A stretch of 64,000 nt of DNA from Namhaeicola litoreus (GTDB lineage Bacteria; Bacteroidota; Bacteroidia; Flavobacteriales; Flavobacteriaceae): NCBI RefSeq assembly GCF_042679565.1, contig NZ_JBHTMY010000002.1, positions 620,001 through 684,000 of the forward strand, read 5' to 3'. Shown piece by piece: positions 7,187-16,176 of this stretch (within the stretch, counting starts at the first letter, position 1; each line of letters starts with the position of its first letter). The translations under genes were made by a program, and so were the position numbers. The notes under the pieces are model-generated. The model was not told the origin of the DNA. It was given only the letters and a program-made list of their open reading frames with translations, and did no database searches.

Positions 7187-9190
7187 TTATTTCTTGACAA
7201 ATCTAATGGCGGTTCCTCCACCTTCCGCAAGCACAAGATCTAATTTGTCTTTGCTTGTTACCTCTTTAGATGATATGTTAATTTGAGTTGCATTGGTGTT
7301 CCAACTAATTCCTTCCGCATCCTCATAAATCTGAGCCTCATAAACAGCATTATCATTTAAAAAAGAAAGATCTATTGTAAACTTTCTGCTTTTTTCATTG
7401 GTCAGGCTACCCAAATACCAATCTTCACTCTTTCTGTCTTTTCGAACAGTGGTAATAAACTCACCAATTTCACCGTTCAACACTTGGGTATCTTCCCAAT
7501 CTGTAGGTACATCTTGCAAAAATTTAAAAGCAGGATGCCCATCATAATTTTCAGGTAAATCGGCGAGCATTTGAATGGGTGAATACAGTACGACATACAA
7601 AGCCAATTGTTTAGCTGCTGTGGTGTGTACATCTCTTCCTTCAAAACCTTGCTTGATCTCAACATCCAAAACTCCGGGTGTAAAATCCATCGGACCTGAA
7701 AGCATTCTGGTAAAAGGGATGGTGGCAGTATGACTTGGCGGATTCCCTTCACTCCAGGCATTGTATTCCTGACCTCTTGCGCCCTCTCGCGACATCATAT
7801 TCGGAAAAGTTCTACGCTCACCCGTATCTTTGATGGGTTCATGAAAATTGACCGTTAATTGGTGTTTGGCGGCTTCTTTTAGTACATAGCGATAATAATT
7901 CACCCCAAACTGACCGTGATGCCATTCTTTCATATTCAGCCTGGATCCTACCTGTCCGATCTTCACATCGTGAATGCCCATTTTTTGATACAAAGCCATT
8001 CCTTCATCAATCTGTTTTAAGTAATTGATGATATTTGATCCTGTTTCATGGTAGCCGATAAGGCTCACACCGTTCTCTTTTGCATAATCCGTTACTTTTT
8101 TAAGATCAAAACCTTCTGCCTCTTGGGTAAAACTGAACATATGCATCGTATTTTCATACCAGGCTGGTGTCCATCCTTTGTTCCATCCTTCGATGAGTAA
8201 ATGGTCTATCTCGAATTTTTTGCAATAATCTATATAAGTAAAAGCATTTTCTGTAGTTGCACCTTGGGTCGGACTTTCCCAAAACGTATATTTTCCGATA
8301 TGCATTCCCCACCAAATACCCAAATACTTATGTGGTTTTATCCAGCTTGTGTCCTCAAAAGAATTTGGATCATTGAGGTTGAGAATCAAATAAGACATGA
8401 TCAGATCCCCAGGCTTTTCTGCTATTTGAATGGTTCTCCAAGGGCTTACAAAACTACCTTCGGTTTTCACCTTGTCTCCGTCTGACCAGGGTACTAAATC
8501 ACATTTCAAATTTGTCCCCGAAGTACGTGTAAGCGTCATGCTGGCAAAATCTTTTAAATTCGCTTCGTGAAAACTCAAGTACAATCCTTTATCTGTTTTA
8601 AGAGTTAAAGGAGTAACAACTGTATCTAAACTACTAATTTTGGATTTTTCTGTGAGATATTCGTAGCGATTGTCTTGATATGCTCCAATCCACCAAGCCT
8701 CTCCATCTTGTGCTAAATTGAACTCAGTCAATTCGTCAGCAATGATCAGACTATCCTTTTTACCTTGTTTCGGATACACATAACGCAAAGCAATTCCATC
8801 ATCATAAGCTCTGAATTGAATTTCCAGTTTTCTTTTTTCCCCTGAATTTTCTTGTAAAAAAGCAGATAACTGTTTGTAATGGTTTCGAATAAAACGTTTT
8901 TCTCCCCAAACTTGCTCCCAGGTTTCATCAAAGTATGTCGTATCTATTTTTACGATCGTAAAATTTTTATTTAATGAATCATGCCCTTTAAAGACAAAAC
9001 CTAATTTTGACGGCTCGATAACCTCTTCCTCGCCGCGATTGACGGAATAATAAGGAATCGATTCTTTTAATTCAAATTTGATTGTGTGGATCCCGTTTGG
9101 AGATGTTAACTGATGTATTTCTTCTTTTTTGAATTCTGAACAAGAAAAAATAACCAAACAAAGCAGTAGGGTAATGATTTTATAAGCCAT
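7187..9190 (-). CDS. GH97 alpha-glucosidase (SusB-like), lipoprotein
   Basis: 667 residues from ATG 9190; an in-frame start at 9280 would put 30 non-signal residues ahead of a clear lipoprotein signal (lipobox IFSC, Cys17), so the shorter form is preferred. It has an N-terminal beta-sandwich, a central TIM barrel and a C-terminal beta domain as in SusB of Bacteroides. Inverting-type GH97 residues are present: YHET (Glu382), FHEP (Glu451) and ARGQEY (Glu475). The position of the nucleophilic Asp of retaining GH97b is occupied by Gly in VKIGQVG (409-415). It should release glucose from maltooligosaccharides in the periplasm. There is no susC/D next to it. Confidence 0.9.
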   Translation of the reverse strand: MAYKIITLLLCLVIFSCSEFKKEEIHQLTSPNGIHTIKFELKESIPYYSVNRGEEEVIEPSKLGFVFKGHDSLNKNFTIVKIDTTYFDETWEQVWGEKRFIRNHYKQLSAFLQENSGEKRKLEIQFRAYDDGIALRYVYPKQGKKDSLIIADELTEFNLAQDGEAWWIGAYQDNRYEYLTEKSKISSLDTVVTPLTLKTDKGLYLSFHEANLKDFASMTLTRTSGTNLKCDLVPWSDGDKVKTEGSFVSPWRTIQIAEKPGDLIMSYLILNLNDPNSFEDTSWIKPHKYLGIWWGMHIGKYTFWESPTQGATTENAFTYIDYCKKFEIDHLLIEGWNKGWTPAWYENTMHMFSFTQEAEGFDLKKVTDYAKENGVSLIGYHETGSNIINYLKQIDEGMALYQKMGIHDVKIGQVGSRLNMKEWHHGQFGVNYYRYVLKEAAKHQLTVNFHEPIKDTGERRTFPNMMSREGARGQEYNAWSEGNPPSHTATIPFTRMLSGPMDFTPGVLDVEIKQGFEGRDVHTTAAKQLALYVVLYSPIQMLADLPENYDGHPAFKFLQDVPTDWEDTQVLNGEIGEFITTVRKDRKSEDWYLGSLTNEKSRKFTIDLSFLNDNAVYEAQIYEDAEGISWNTNATQINISSKEVTSKDKLDLVLAEGGGTAIRFVKK

Positions 9191-9700
9191 AAGAAAAGTT
9201 GTTTTAATTCTGCTTAGGTGTGAATTGCAGGGGCTTAGGGGAGCTTGTAGCGAAAATCGGCAAACACAAGTAAAAAGCATTTCAATTCGGATTAATCAAG
9301 CTTAAAACTAAGGATTTATAAATAGAAAATTGTATTTCTGCCAAAGAATTTCTGTAGCATAAAAAGCAACAAATTCAAGTAAAGGATTTGATAAAAATTG
9401 AAGTGGGAAACGACTCCTAAACATAAAGTTTTGCAGTTCATTTTAACTTATTTTTTCTTGTCTCTATTTTGTCGATCTCAAGTTTATTCAATGATCAAAA
9501 AGATTTGGTATATAAACCTAATTAGAAAGGAATTTGGTAAGTAAGAGAAAGATATTCATACCTTCATTTCATGATGATGATGTTTTTAAATTATTTTAAA
9601 TGAGTATATTATTTAACATTTACCTTATTAAACTAAGCTTTTTATTTCATCGAATTTCCCAATTTTTATCTAAGTTTGATTATATCAATCTTGTCAGTCC
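9191..9700 (+). promoter_or_regulatory. Divergent intergenic region with a -7 element at 9671-9678
   Basis: About 510 bases separate the divergent GH97 and dioxygenase genes. TAAGTTTG at 9671-9678 is a full match to TAnnTTTG, 22 bases ahead of the ATG at 9701; no clear -33 box accompanies it. The remainder is AT-rich with no open frame, RNA structure or repeat that I recognise, apart from a trivial run of four GAT-type triplets near 9570. Confidence 0.4.
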
Positions 9701-10435
9701 ATGCTATCAGCAAAAGAAATAACCTTTTATAAAGAACAAGGATACCTTTTACCTAAAGAACCTCTATTTTCTGAAGAAAAACAAATTGCCCTTTCTGCCA
9801 TTTTTGAAGAACATTTGGCGGCTAAAGGCGAAAAACTATCCGATGAATTAGATACACCTCATTTTAGAGATCACAGATTGTTTGATTTTTTGCTTGCTCC
9901 TGAGGTATTAAAGGTTGTAGAAGATATCATCGGGCCAAATATAGGCTTGTGGAGCAGTCATTTTATATCGAAAGAACCGGGTAAAGGAAGAAGAACACCA
10001 TGGCACGAAGACAGTGCCTATTGGAAAGGTAAATTTGATCAACTGGATAAAATTGTGACTATTTGGCTCGCCATAGACGATTCTACCCTAGAAAACGGTT
10101 GTATGGGGGTGGTACCCGGAACCCACACCAACGGATTTTCTGAATATGAAACTGTACAAAAAGATGACAATAGCACCTTTCAAACTGAAATAAAAAAAGG
10201 AACATTTAAGCAGGAGGATGTGGTGTGGTTCGAATTAAAAAAAGGACATTATTCTTTACATGATGCGCGAATTATTCACGGTGCCAATGCCAATACATCT
10301 CCAAACAGAAGGTGTGGTTATACCATGCGATATTTTTCTTTAGACATGAAATTCAATGAAGAATTAAATCCCGGACATCTAATTTATTACGCCCAAGGCG
10401 AAAATTTGGCAAAGAACCCTTTGGTGTATGTATAG
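9701..10435 (+). CDS. Phytanoyl-CoA dioxygenase (PhyH)-family Fe(II)/2-oxoglutarate oxygenase
   Basis: 244 residues with the non-haem iron site typical of PhyH enzymes: TPWHEDSAYW gives His102 and Asp104, and IIHGANANTSPNRRCGY supplies the distal His193 and the 2-oxoglutarate-binding Arg. AIDDSTLENGCMGVVPGTH is the usual core strand region. The protein length is typical. Substrates of bacterial PhyH proteins vary widely and cannot be inferred. It is followed 67 bases later by a ROK sugar kinase, and a sugar or sugar-derived compound is a possible substrate given the neighbours. Confidence 0.85.
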   Translation: MLSAKEITFYKEQGYLLPKEPLFSEEKQIALSAIFEEHLAAKGEKLSDELDTPHFRDHRLFDFLLAPEVLKVVEDIIGPNIGLWSSHFISKEPGKGRRTPWHEDSAYWKGKFDQLDKIVTIWLAIDDSTLENGCMGVVPGTHTNGFSEYETVQKDDNSTFQTEIKKGTFKQEDVVWFELKKGHYSLHDARIIHGANANTSPNRRCGYTMRYFSLDMKFNEELNPGHLIYYAQGENLAKNPLVYV

Positions 10436-10502
10436 AAGCAATTAAATTTGAACGATTCAGAAATGATTTTTCTACTTTTAAAAAATGTATAAAATTACTC
10501 AA

Positions 10503-11414
10503 ATGAAAATACTTTGCGGAATTGATTTGGGCGGAACAAAAATAGAAGGTGTTCTACTCACCCTCTCAGACAAAGGTTTTGATGTGCTTGAACGTCATAG
10601 GATTCCGACTGAAGCAGAAAAGGGATACGAACACATCCTTCAACAAATTAAAAAAATTGTAGGTCATCTGGAAGAAAAAGGGTCTATTAAAATTGACACT
10701 TTAGGAATTGGAACACCCGGTACATTGGATCCACATACACAAACCCTAAAAAATTGTAATGCCGTTTGTTTGAATAGACAGCCCTTTAAAAAGGATCTTG
10801 AAAAAGTATTAGGTATCCCCATCGAAATCGCCAATGATGCCAATTGCTTTGCCTTGGCCGAGGCAACTTTAGGTGCTGTCCCTGAAAAAGTACCCCATGC
10901 CCAGGTTGTTTTTGGCATTATCATGGGCACCGGTGTAGGTGGAGGAATCGTCATCAACGGGAAAGTACTGCAAGGCAAACACGGAATTGGCGGTGAGTGG
11001 GGGCATAATTTTTTACACGAGTCAGGTGGACCTTGTTATTGCGGACAAATTGGCTGCGTAGAAACAATCATTTCCGGTACGGGTCTTGAAAAATTTTATT
11101 TTCAACAGACTGGCACAAAACGGAATTTAAAAGAAATTTTAGAGCGATTTAAAGTCGGGAACGACCCCATTGCTAAAAAAACTATGGAAAGACTCATCCA
11201 CTATTTTGGAAAAGGAATCGCTTCTATTATTAATGTGCTAGACCCCGATGCCATCGTTATTGGCGGAGGCGTTGGAAATATAGATCTATTGTACAAAGAA
11301 GGAGTTGAAAGTGCTAAAAATTACATTTTTAATACCAGCATAGATACGGTATTCTTAAAACCTAAACTAGGCGATAGCGCCGGTGTATTTGGTGCCGCCA
11401 TGCTGGTGAACTAG
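10503..11414 (+). CDS. ROK-family sugar kinase (Mak-like fructo/mannokinase)
   Basis: 303 residues if started at ATG 10503 (MKILCGIDLGGTKIEG); an in-frame ATG at 10485 adds six residues. The ATP phosphate loop DLGGT is at the N-terminus. The ROK zinc motif appears as GEWGHN followed by CYCGQIGCVETIISGTG. This wording is closest to E. coli Mak (manno/fructokinase) as I recall it, though glucokinase or N-acetylhexosamine kinase cannot be excluded. IVIGGGVGN near the end closes the nucleotide site. It could phosphorylate the hexose released by nearby glycosidases. Confidence 0.85.
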   Translation: MKILCGIDLGGTKIEGVLLTLSDKGFDVLERHRIPTEAEKGYEHILQQIKKIVGHLEEKGSIKIDTLGIGTPGTLDPHTQTLKNCNAVCLNRQPFKKDLEKVLGIPIEIANDANCFALAEATLGAVPEKVPHAQVVFGIIMGTGVGGGIVINGKVLQGKHGIGGEWGHNFLHESGGPCYCGQIGCVETIISGTGLEKFYFQQTGTKRNLKEILERFKVGNDPIAKKTMERLIHYFGKGIASIINVLDPDAIVIGGGVGNIDLLYKEGVESAKNYIFNTSIDTVFLKPKLGDSAGVFGAAMLVN

Positions 11415-11432
11415 ATTCATTAGTCTTAAAAT

Positions 11433-12482
11433 TTATATTTTGAGGTCGATCACTTTTCTTTCTGTGTTACTTTTTATGGCGGCTTCAATTACTTTTATCA
11501 CTTTCAAACCATCTAAACCTGTAACGGGCAAATCCATGCCCTCCCTAATGGAGTTATAAATTTGATCGTAATAGCGCATATAATCTCCTCTTTCTGTGGG
11601 AATATATTCCTTTATTACTTTTCCATTTATTTCTGCATGCAGCAAGCCTCTTTCGTTTTCGGGCTCAATTCCCCAATCTGGACTACTGGGAATTTTTCCT
11701 GACTGAAGATCTTTCTCTTGCACATCTGCATTTGATTTGATAAACGACCCTTTTTTACCGTGAAAGATATTCCCTGGCAAGGGCTCTCTAACAAAATAAC
11801 TGGATTTAAGTGTCACCTTATGGCTTTCATAAAATAGCTTGACATCAAAATAATCGATCACCTTAGAATTTGGTCTGTGTGAAGCAAAATCAGCATAAAC
11901 CGAATGTGGCATTCCAAACAAGACCAAAGACTGATCGATCAAATGCGAACCCAAATCGTATAAATTTCCCACCGCAGGGGTAGGTGTTTCTTTGTGGACT
12001 TTATAACTGAGTTCTGGCACGTATCTATCAAAGTGCATTTCAACATCTACCAATTCTCCCAACAAACTTTTTTCAAGTACTTTTTTCGCTGTTCTAAAAC
12101 CACTATCATATCGTCTGTTATGATAAACGGAAAGCTTTACGCCGTATTTATCTGCCAGGGCTATTAATTCTTCTGCCTCATGAACGGTTGCTGTAAATGG
12201 TTTTTCTACAACGAGGTGTTTACCTGCCTGAATCACTTTTTTTGCATATTCAAAATGGGTAATATTAGGCGTATTCACAATTACCAATTCGAGGTCATCA
12301 TCGGCCAAAAGTTCATCTAAATTGCTATATGATTGAATCTCCGGATACTTTTTATGGGCGATACGATTCGTCCGCTCTAACACAGCTTTTAACTGAAATT
12401 TGGGGTGAACATCAATAAAAGGTGCATGAAATAACATTCCACTCATTCCGAAAGAACACAACGCTGTTTGTATGGTTTGCAT
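11433..12482 (-). CDS. Gfo/Idh/MocA-family NAD(P)-dependent oxidoreductase
   Basis: 349 residues. It has an N-terminal Rossmann domain (FGMSGMLFHAPF loop at 11-22) and the family motif EKPF (Glu93-Lys94-Pro95, where the Lys is catalytic). YHNRRYDSGF then leads into the alpha/beta substrate domain, with DLGSHLIDQSL supplying the conserved His. Family members oxidise or reduce sugars, inositols or bile pigments; the substrate here is not determined. It converges on the ROK kinase, whose stop lies 19 bases from this stop, so the two are neighbours but not an operon. Confidence 0.88.
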   Translation of the reverse strand: MQTIQTALCSFGMSGMLFHAPFIDVHPKFQLKAVLERTNRIAHKKYPEIQSYSNLDELLADDDLELVIVNTPNITHFEYAKKVIQAGKHLVVEKPFTATVHEAEELIALADKYGVKLSVYHNRRYDSGFRTAKKVLEKSLLGELVDVEMHFDRYVPELSYKVHKETPTPAVGNLYDLGSHLIDQSLVLFGMPHSVYADFASHRPNSKVIDYFDVKLFYESHKVTLKSSYFVREPLPGNIFHGKKGSFIKSNADVQEKDLQSGKIPSSPDWGIEPENERGLLHAEINGKVIKEYIPTERGDYMRYYDQIYNSIREGMDLPVTGLDGLKVIKVIEAAIKSNTERKVIDLKI

Positions 12483-12820
12483 AAATTTAAGTTAATAAAC
12501 TCTCTAAAGTTATCCAAAATACTCAACATACCTAAAATGTTTTGGTGAGGTATAGTCAACTTGCTTAAGAATATATTTATACTGTCATAACAATACAAAA
12601 CAGTATGATGCTTTATTTGAATAAATAAAAGAAGCGAATAAAATTATATTTTCTCTCTAACAAAAATCAAATAGAAATGATCTGTTGCCGTAATCTAAAA
12701 CTCCTATTTCACAGCTTCAAACCAAAGAAATTTTGTCTTAAAAAAAGGTTTTAAACGTCAAAAAATAGGGCCTAAACAAATATATTTGCCAATCATCAAA
12801 TACCTGGAGATTTATAAGAA
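12483..12820 (+). promoter_or_regulatory. Intergenic region with -7 element at 12781-12788
   Basis: 338 bases between divergent genes. TATATTTG at 12781-12788 fits TAnnTTTG and lies 32 bases before the ATG at 12821. A seven-base inverted repeat ATACTGT/ACAGTAT (12579-12585 and 12600-12606) could be an operator, but nothing else supports that. No open frame or RNA structure is apparent. Confidence 0.35.
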
Positions 12821-13783
12821 ATGAAAAAAAGAATTACCATTTTACTCACCTTCATTTTATCAATTACTCTTTTACTGATCTCATGTGAAAAGAGTCAAAA
12901 ATCAAAGCCAGAAAATATTCAACGCTACTTTTATACGGCGGAACAATATAAATTTACCAGTATCGACAAAGGTATTCAAATGGCCTATTTAGATATTGGA
13001 CAAGCTGAGGATCCGATTGTTCTTTTGTTGCATGGTGAACCGAACAGTTCATTTGTATATCGACATATTGCCCCACTTTTATTGAAACAAAACTTCAGAG
13101 TCATTATCCCGGATCTCGTGGGATTCGGATATTCGGATAAACCCAAGAATCCGGAACAGATCAGTTATACAAATCAAACAAAATGGCTCAATGCTTTTAT
13201 GGATCAATTGGAATTACAAAATATAAATTTGTTTGCCCATGATTGGGGAGGGATGATTGCCTTGCGCATCGTGGCTAACCGACAAGACCTTTTTAGTAAA
13301 GTTGCTATTTCATATAGTTATTTGTTTGAGGGAGATGAAATAATTCCGGAAAGTTTTAATGGTTTTAAGCATTACGCCCAAAATGAACCCAATTTCTCAC
13401 CGGGAAATATTATGGATTGGGGTACGAAAACAAAATTACCGGATTCTGTTAAAGCAAAATATGACAGTCCTTTTCAACAACCCTCCGATTTCTATTTCGT
13501 TCGGAAATTTCCTTCTTTGATCCCCACAACAAAAGAAGATCCTGAGGCTGTTTTAAATAAGGAGCTGAATGAAAAATTAAAATTATTTTCAAAGCCATTC
13601 ATCACCATCTGGGGAGACCATGAAGATTTAATGTGGAAAGATAAAGACAGTCTATTACAAGTAAATATTTTAGGGGCACAAAACCAATCTCATTATCTAT
13701 TGGATTCTGGCCACTTTATACAAGAAGACAAGCCCATTGAACTCGCTCAAATTCTGATCGCTTTTTTTAAAGGAAACACTTGA
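12821..13783 (+). CDS. Haloalkane-dehalogenase-like alpha/beta hydrolase, lipoprotein
   Basis: 320 residues with a lipoprotein signal (lipobox LISC, Cys22). The hydrolase core has the oxyanion segment HGEPNSSF (71-78) and a nucleophile elbow with Asp instead of Ser, AHDWGG (Asp141-Trp142). Asp266 in WGDHEDLMW and His298 in SGHFIQED complete a triad. Asp followed by Trp and the HGEP motif resemble haloalkane dehalogenases of subfamily I, where the Trp helps bind halide. Epoxide hydrolases also use an Asp nucleophile, so activity is uncertain. Anchoring to a membrane is unusual for dehalogenases. Confidence 0.75.
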   Translation: MKKRITILLTFILSITLLLISCEKSQKSKPENIQRYFYTAEQYKFTSIDKGIQMAYLDIGQAEDPIVLLLHGEPNSSFVYRHIAPLLLKQNFRVIIPDLVGFGYSDKPKNPEQISYTNQTKWLNAFMDQLELQNINLFAHDWGGMIALRIVANRQDLFSKVAISYSYLFEGDEIIPESFNGFKHYAQNEPNFSPGNIMDWGTKTKLPDSVKAKYDSPFQQPSDFYFVRKFPSLIPTTKEDPEAVLNKELNEKLKLFSKPFITIWGDHEDLMWKDKDSLLQVNILGAQNQSHYLLDSGHFIQEDKPIELAQILIAFFKGNT

Positions 13784-13950
13784 TCAATTCTTTTTTTTCT
13801 CGAATTATTTTAAGCTGAATCCCTTGTCAAATTCTCATCACTAGAGATGAATTCTCCCTTATTTCTTTTCCCAGAATCACATGACCGAAGTCATAAAAAA
13901 AATCAACTGCTTCTCCTAATTTTAAGGTTTGTAATATAAACGGCAAAGTG

Positions 13951-15564
13951 ATGAAGAAGCACCTGGTATTAGGAAATGAGGCTTTGGCTCAAGGGGCCAT
14001 AGATGCCGGAATCTCTGGCGTATACGCTTATCCCGGAACACCTTCTACAGAAATCACAGAATATATTCAACGATCTGTAAGGGCCAAAAATCTATCTATT
14101 CATACCACCTGGTCTGTGAATGAGAAAACAGCCATGGAATCTGCCTTGGGCATGTCTTATGCGGGAAAAAGGGCCATTGCGGTGATGAAGCACGTAGGTC
14201 TGAATGTGGCCTCTGATGTTTTTATGAATATGGCTGTTTCGGGAATTAACGGCGGATTGGTGGTGGTGGTGGCAGACGATCCTTCCATGCATTCTTCCCA
14301 AAACGAACAGGATTCCCGCTTTTATGGAAAATTTGCTTCCGTACCCATTCTGGAACCGTCCGATCAACAGGAAGCGTATGACCTTATGCATTATGCCTTC
14401 GACCTTTCAGAAGAAGTTCAATTACCTGTATTAGTAAGAATGGTTACCCGACTTTCCCATTCAAGATCCGGAGTTGTCTTTAGAGAAAGTAGGGAACAAA
14501 ACAACATAGACCTGCCGGATAACACCAAACGATTTGCCCTCATTCCGGCCTTTGCCAAAGAAGGATTTAAAAATTTACTTAAAAAAAGGTCTCTTTTAGC
14601 CGAATTTTCAGAAAAATCCGATTTCAATACACTCCAATTAGAAAGTAAGCCTTTGGGAATTGTAGCCTGCGGCATAGCCCGTAATTATGTCTTGGAGAAT
14701 ATAGAAATGATGGAAAACAAGCCATCTATCTTGAAAATTTCTCAATACCCTCTTCCTAAAGAAAAACTAAAAATACTTTTCAAACATTGCGACAAAGTAC
14801 TGGTGGTTGAAGAAGGATATCCCTTGGTGGAAGAGGTCCTCCACGACTATTTTAATATCGATCAAAAGGTAATTGGTAAAATATCCGGCCATTTACCCAT
14901 GACGGGAGAACTTACGCCTAACCTCGTAGGTAAGGCTTTGGGATTGAAGCAAGAAGAATTGATCGAAATTCCTGATATCGTCACAAGTCGCCCTCCTCGG
15001 TTATGTGAGGGCTGTGGACATACCGATCTCTTTAATGCCATCAATGAGCTCATCCCCGAAATTGGGAATAAAAAGGTTTTTGGAGATATCGGTTGTTATG
15101 CCCTTGGCGTATTACCTCCACTCAACACCATCAATACACTCATTGATATGGGTGCCTCGATCACAATGGCCAAAGGTGCCGCTGATGCGGGATTAAAGAA
15201 TGTGATTGCCGTGATTGGTGATTCTACTTTTACGCATTCCGGGATGACCGGTTTGTTAGATGCAGTTTATGAAAACAGTCCTATCACAGTGATTATCTCA
15301 GATAATTCAGCTGTCGCTATGACCGGAGGACAAGATTCTACAGCGGTAGGCAGACTTAAAAACATTTGTCTAGGACTTGGAGTAGCACCAGAACATGTCA
15401 GAGAAATAGTCCCACTAAAGAAAAATCATGAAAAGAATGTGGGTGTTATTCGCGAAGAACTTAACCATCAAGGCGTTTCGGTCATAATTTCCGAAAGACC
15501 CTGTGTAAGGCTATCAAGAGAAAAGAAAGAAGAAATCAAAGAACGAATTGCTTCCTTGTATTAA
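13951..15564 (+). CDS. iorA: Indolepyruvate:ferredoxin oxidoreductase alpha subunit, lacking the ferredoxin domain
   Basis: 537 residues from ATG 13951 (a GTG three bases earlier is also in frame). The N-terminal pyrimidine domain begins with YAYPGTPSTEI, typical of IorA. The TPP-binding domain has RLCEGCGHTDLFNAI, GDIGCYALG and IGDSTFTHSGMTGL. The protein stops shortly after SERPCVRLSREKK. Well-studied archaeal IorA continues here with a domain of two 4Fe-4S clusters, which is absent. With IorB it should convert aryl-pyruvates to aryl-acetyl-CoA with reduction of a low-potential carrier. IorB begins 11 bases downstream. Confidence 0.9.
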   Translation: MKKHLVLGNEALAQGAIDAGISGVYAYPGTPSTEITEYIQRSVRAKNLSIHTTWSVNEKTAMESALGMSYAGKRAIAVMKHVGLNVASDVFMNMAVSGINGGLVVVVADDPSMHSSQNEQDSRFYGKFASVPILEPSDQQEAYDLMHYAFDLSEEVQLPVLVRMVTRLSHSRSGVVFRESREQNNIDLPDNTKRFALIPAFAKEGFKNLLKKRSLLAEFSEKSDFNTLQLESKPLGIVACGIARNYVLENIEMMENKPSILKISQYPLPKEKLKILFKHCDKVLVVEEGYPLVEEVLHDYFNIDQKVIGKISGHLPMTGELTPNLVGKALGLKQEELIEIPDIVTSRPPRLCEGCGHTDLFNAINELIPEIGNKKVFGDIGCYALGVLPPLNTINTLIDMGASITMAKGAADAGLKNVIAVIGDSTFTHSGMTGLLDAVYENSPITVIISDNSAVAMTGGQDSTAVGRLKNICLGLGVAPEHVREIVPLKKNHEKNVGVIREELNHQGVSVIISERPCVRLSREKKEEIKERIASLY

Positions 15565-15575
15565 AAAGCTATTCT

Positions 15576-16157
15576 ATGAAAACTAATATCATTATCGCCG
15601 GAGTGGGTGGTCAGGGCATTTTAACCATTGCAGCAGTGCTCGATACCGCAGCCCTCAACGAAAATTTATATGTCAAACAATCCGAGGTACATGGCATGAG
15701 CCAGAGAGGAGGGGCCGTTGAATCGCACGTGCGTATTTCAGACAGCCAAGTACATTCAGATCTCATTCCGGAAGGAAAAGCAGATCTTATCGTAGCGGTA
15801 GAACCCATGGAGTCTCTGAGACATTTACCTTTCCTCAAAAAGGGCGGGACACTCATAACTGATGCCCAGACATTTGTGAATATGGATAATTATCCTGAGA
15901 AAAAAGCCTTGTATAAAACCATTCAAAAGTATCCGCACCATTTGATAATAAACGCTACAGAAATGGCTAAAGCACTTGGAAACTCGAAGGTGGCGAATAT
16001 AATTTTACTAGGTGCAGCTTCTGTACTTCTCCCGCTTTCAGAAAAAAGTCTGATCCGAGCCATCGAAAGTATGTTCTCATCAAAAGGTGAAAAAATTCTG
16101 GCCCTTAATTTAGAGGCATTTTATAAAGGAAAAGAACTGGCACTCCAAATGGTATAA
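15576..16157 (+). CDS. iorB: Indolepyruvate:ferredoxin oxidoreductase beta subunit
   Basis: 193 residues, the gamma-type domain of 2-oxoacid:acceptor oxidoreductases. It starts IIIAGVGGQGILTIAAVL, the CoA/nucleotide-binding glycine loop, followed by VKQSEVHGMSQRGGAVESHV, diagnostic of IorB. Later ADLIVAVEPMESLRHLPFL matches family members. The length is the usual ~190-200. Encoded 11 bases after iorA, it forms the heteromeric enzyme with it. The gene ends 19 bases from the convergent aminotransferase gene. Confidence 0.93.
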   Translation: MKTNIIIAGVGGQGILTIAAVLDTAALNENLYVKQSEVHGMSQRGGAVESHVRISDSQVHSDLIPEGKADLIVAVEPMESLRHLPFLKKGGTLITDAQTFVNMDNYPEKKALYKTIQKYPHHLIINATEMAKALGNSKVANIILLGAASVLLPLSEKSLIRAIESMFSSKGEKILALNLEAFYKGKELALQMV

Positions 16158-16176
16158 TTGTTTTAGTAAAAAGCTT

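Noticed and set aside
7477..7761. 94-residue frame inside the GH97 gene
   Set aside because: A shifted-frame shadow on the same strand, without any domain-like sequence.
9560..9585. Short GATGAT repeat
   Set aside because: Only about four triplets; too short to be more than chance in this spacer.
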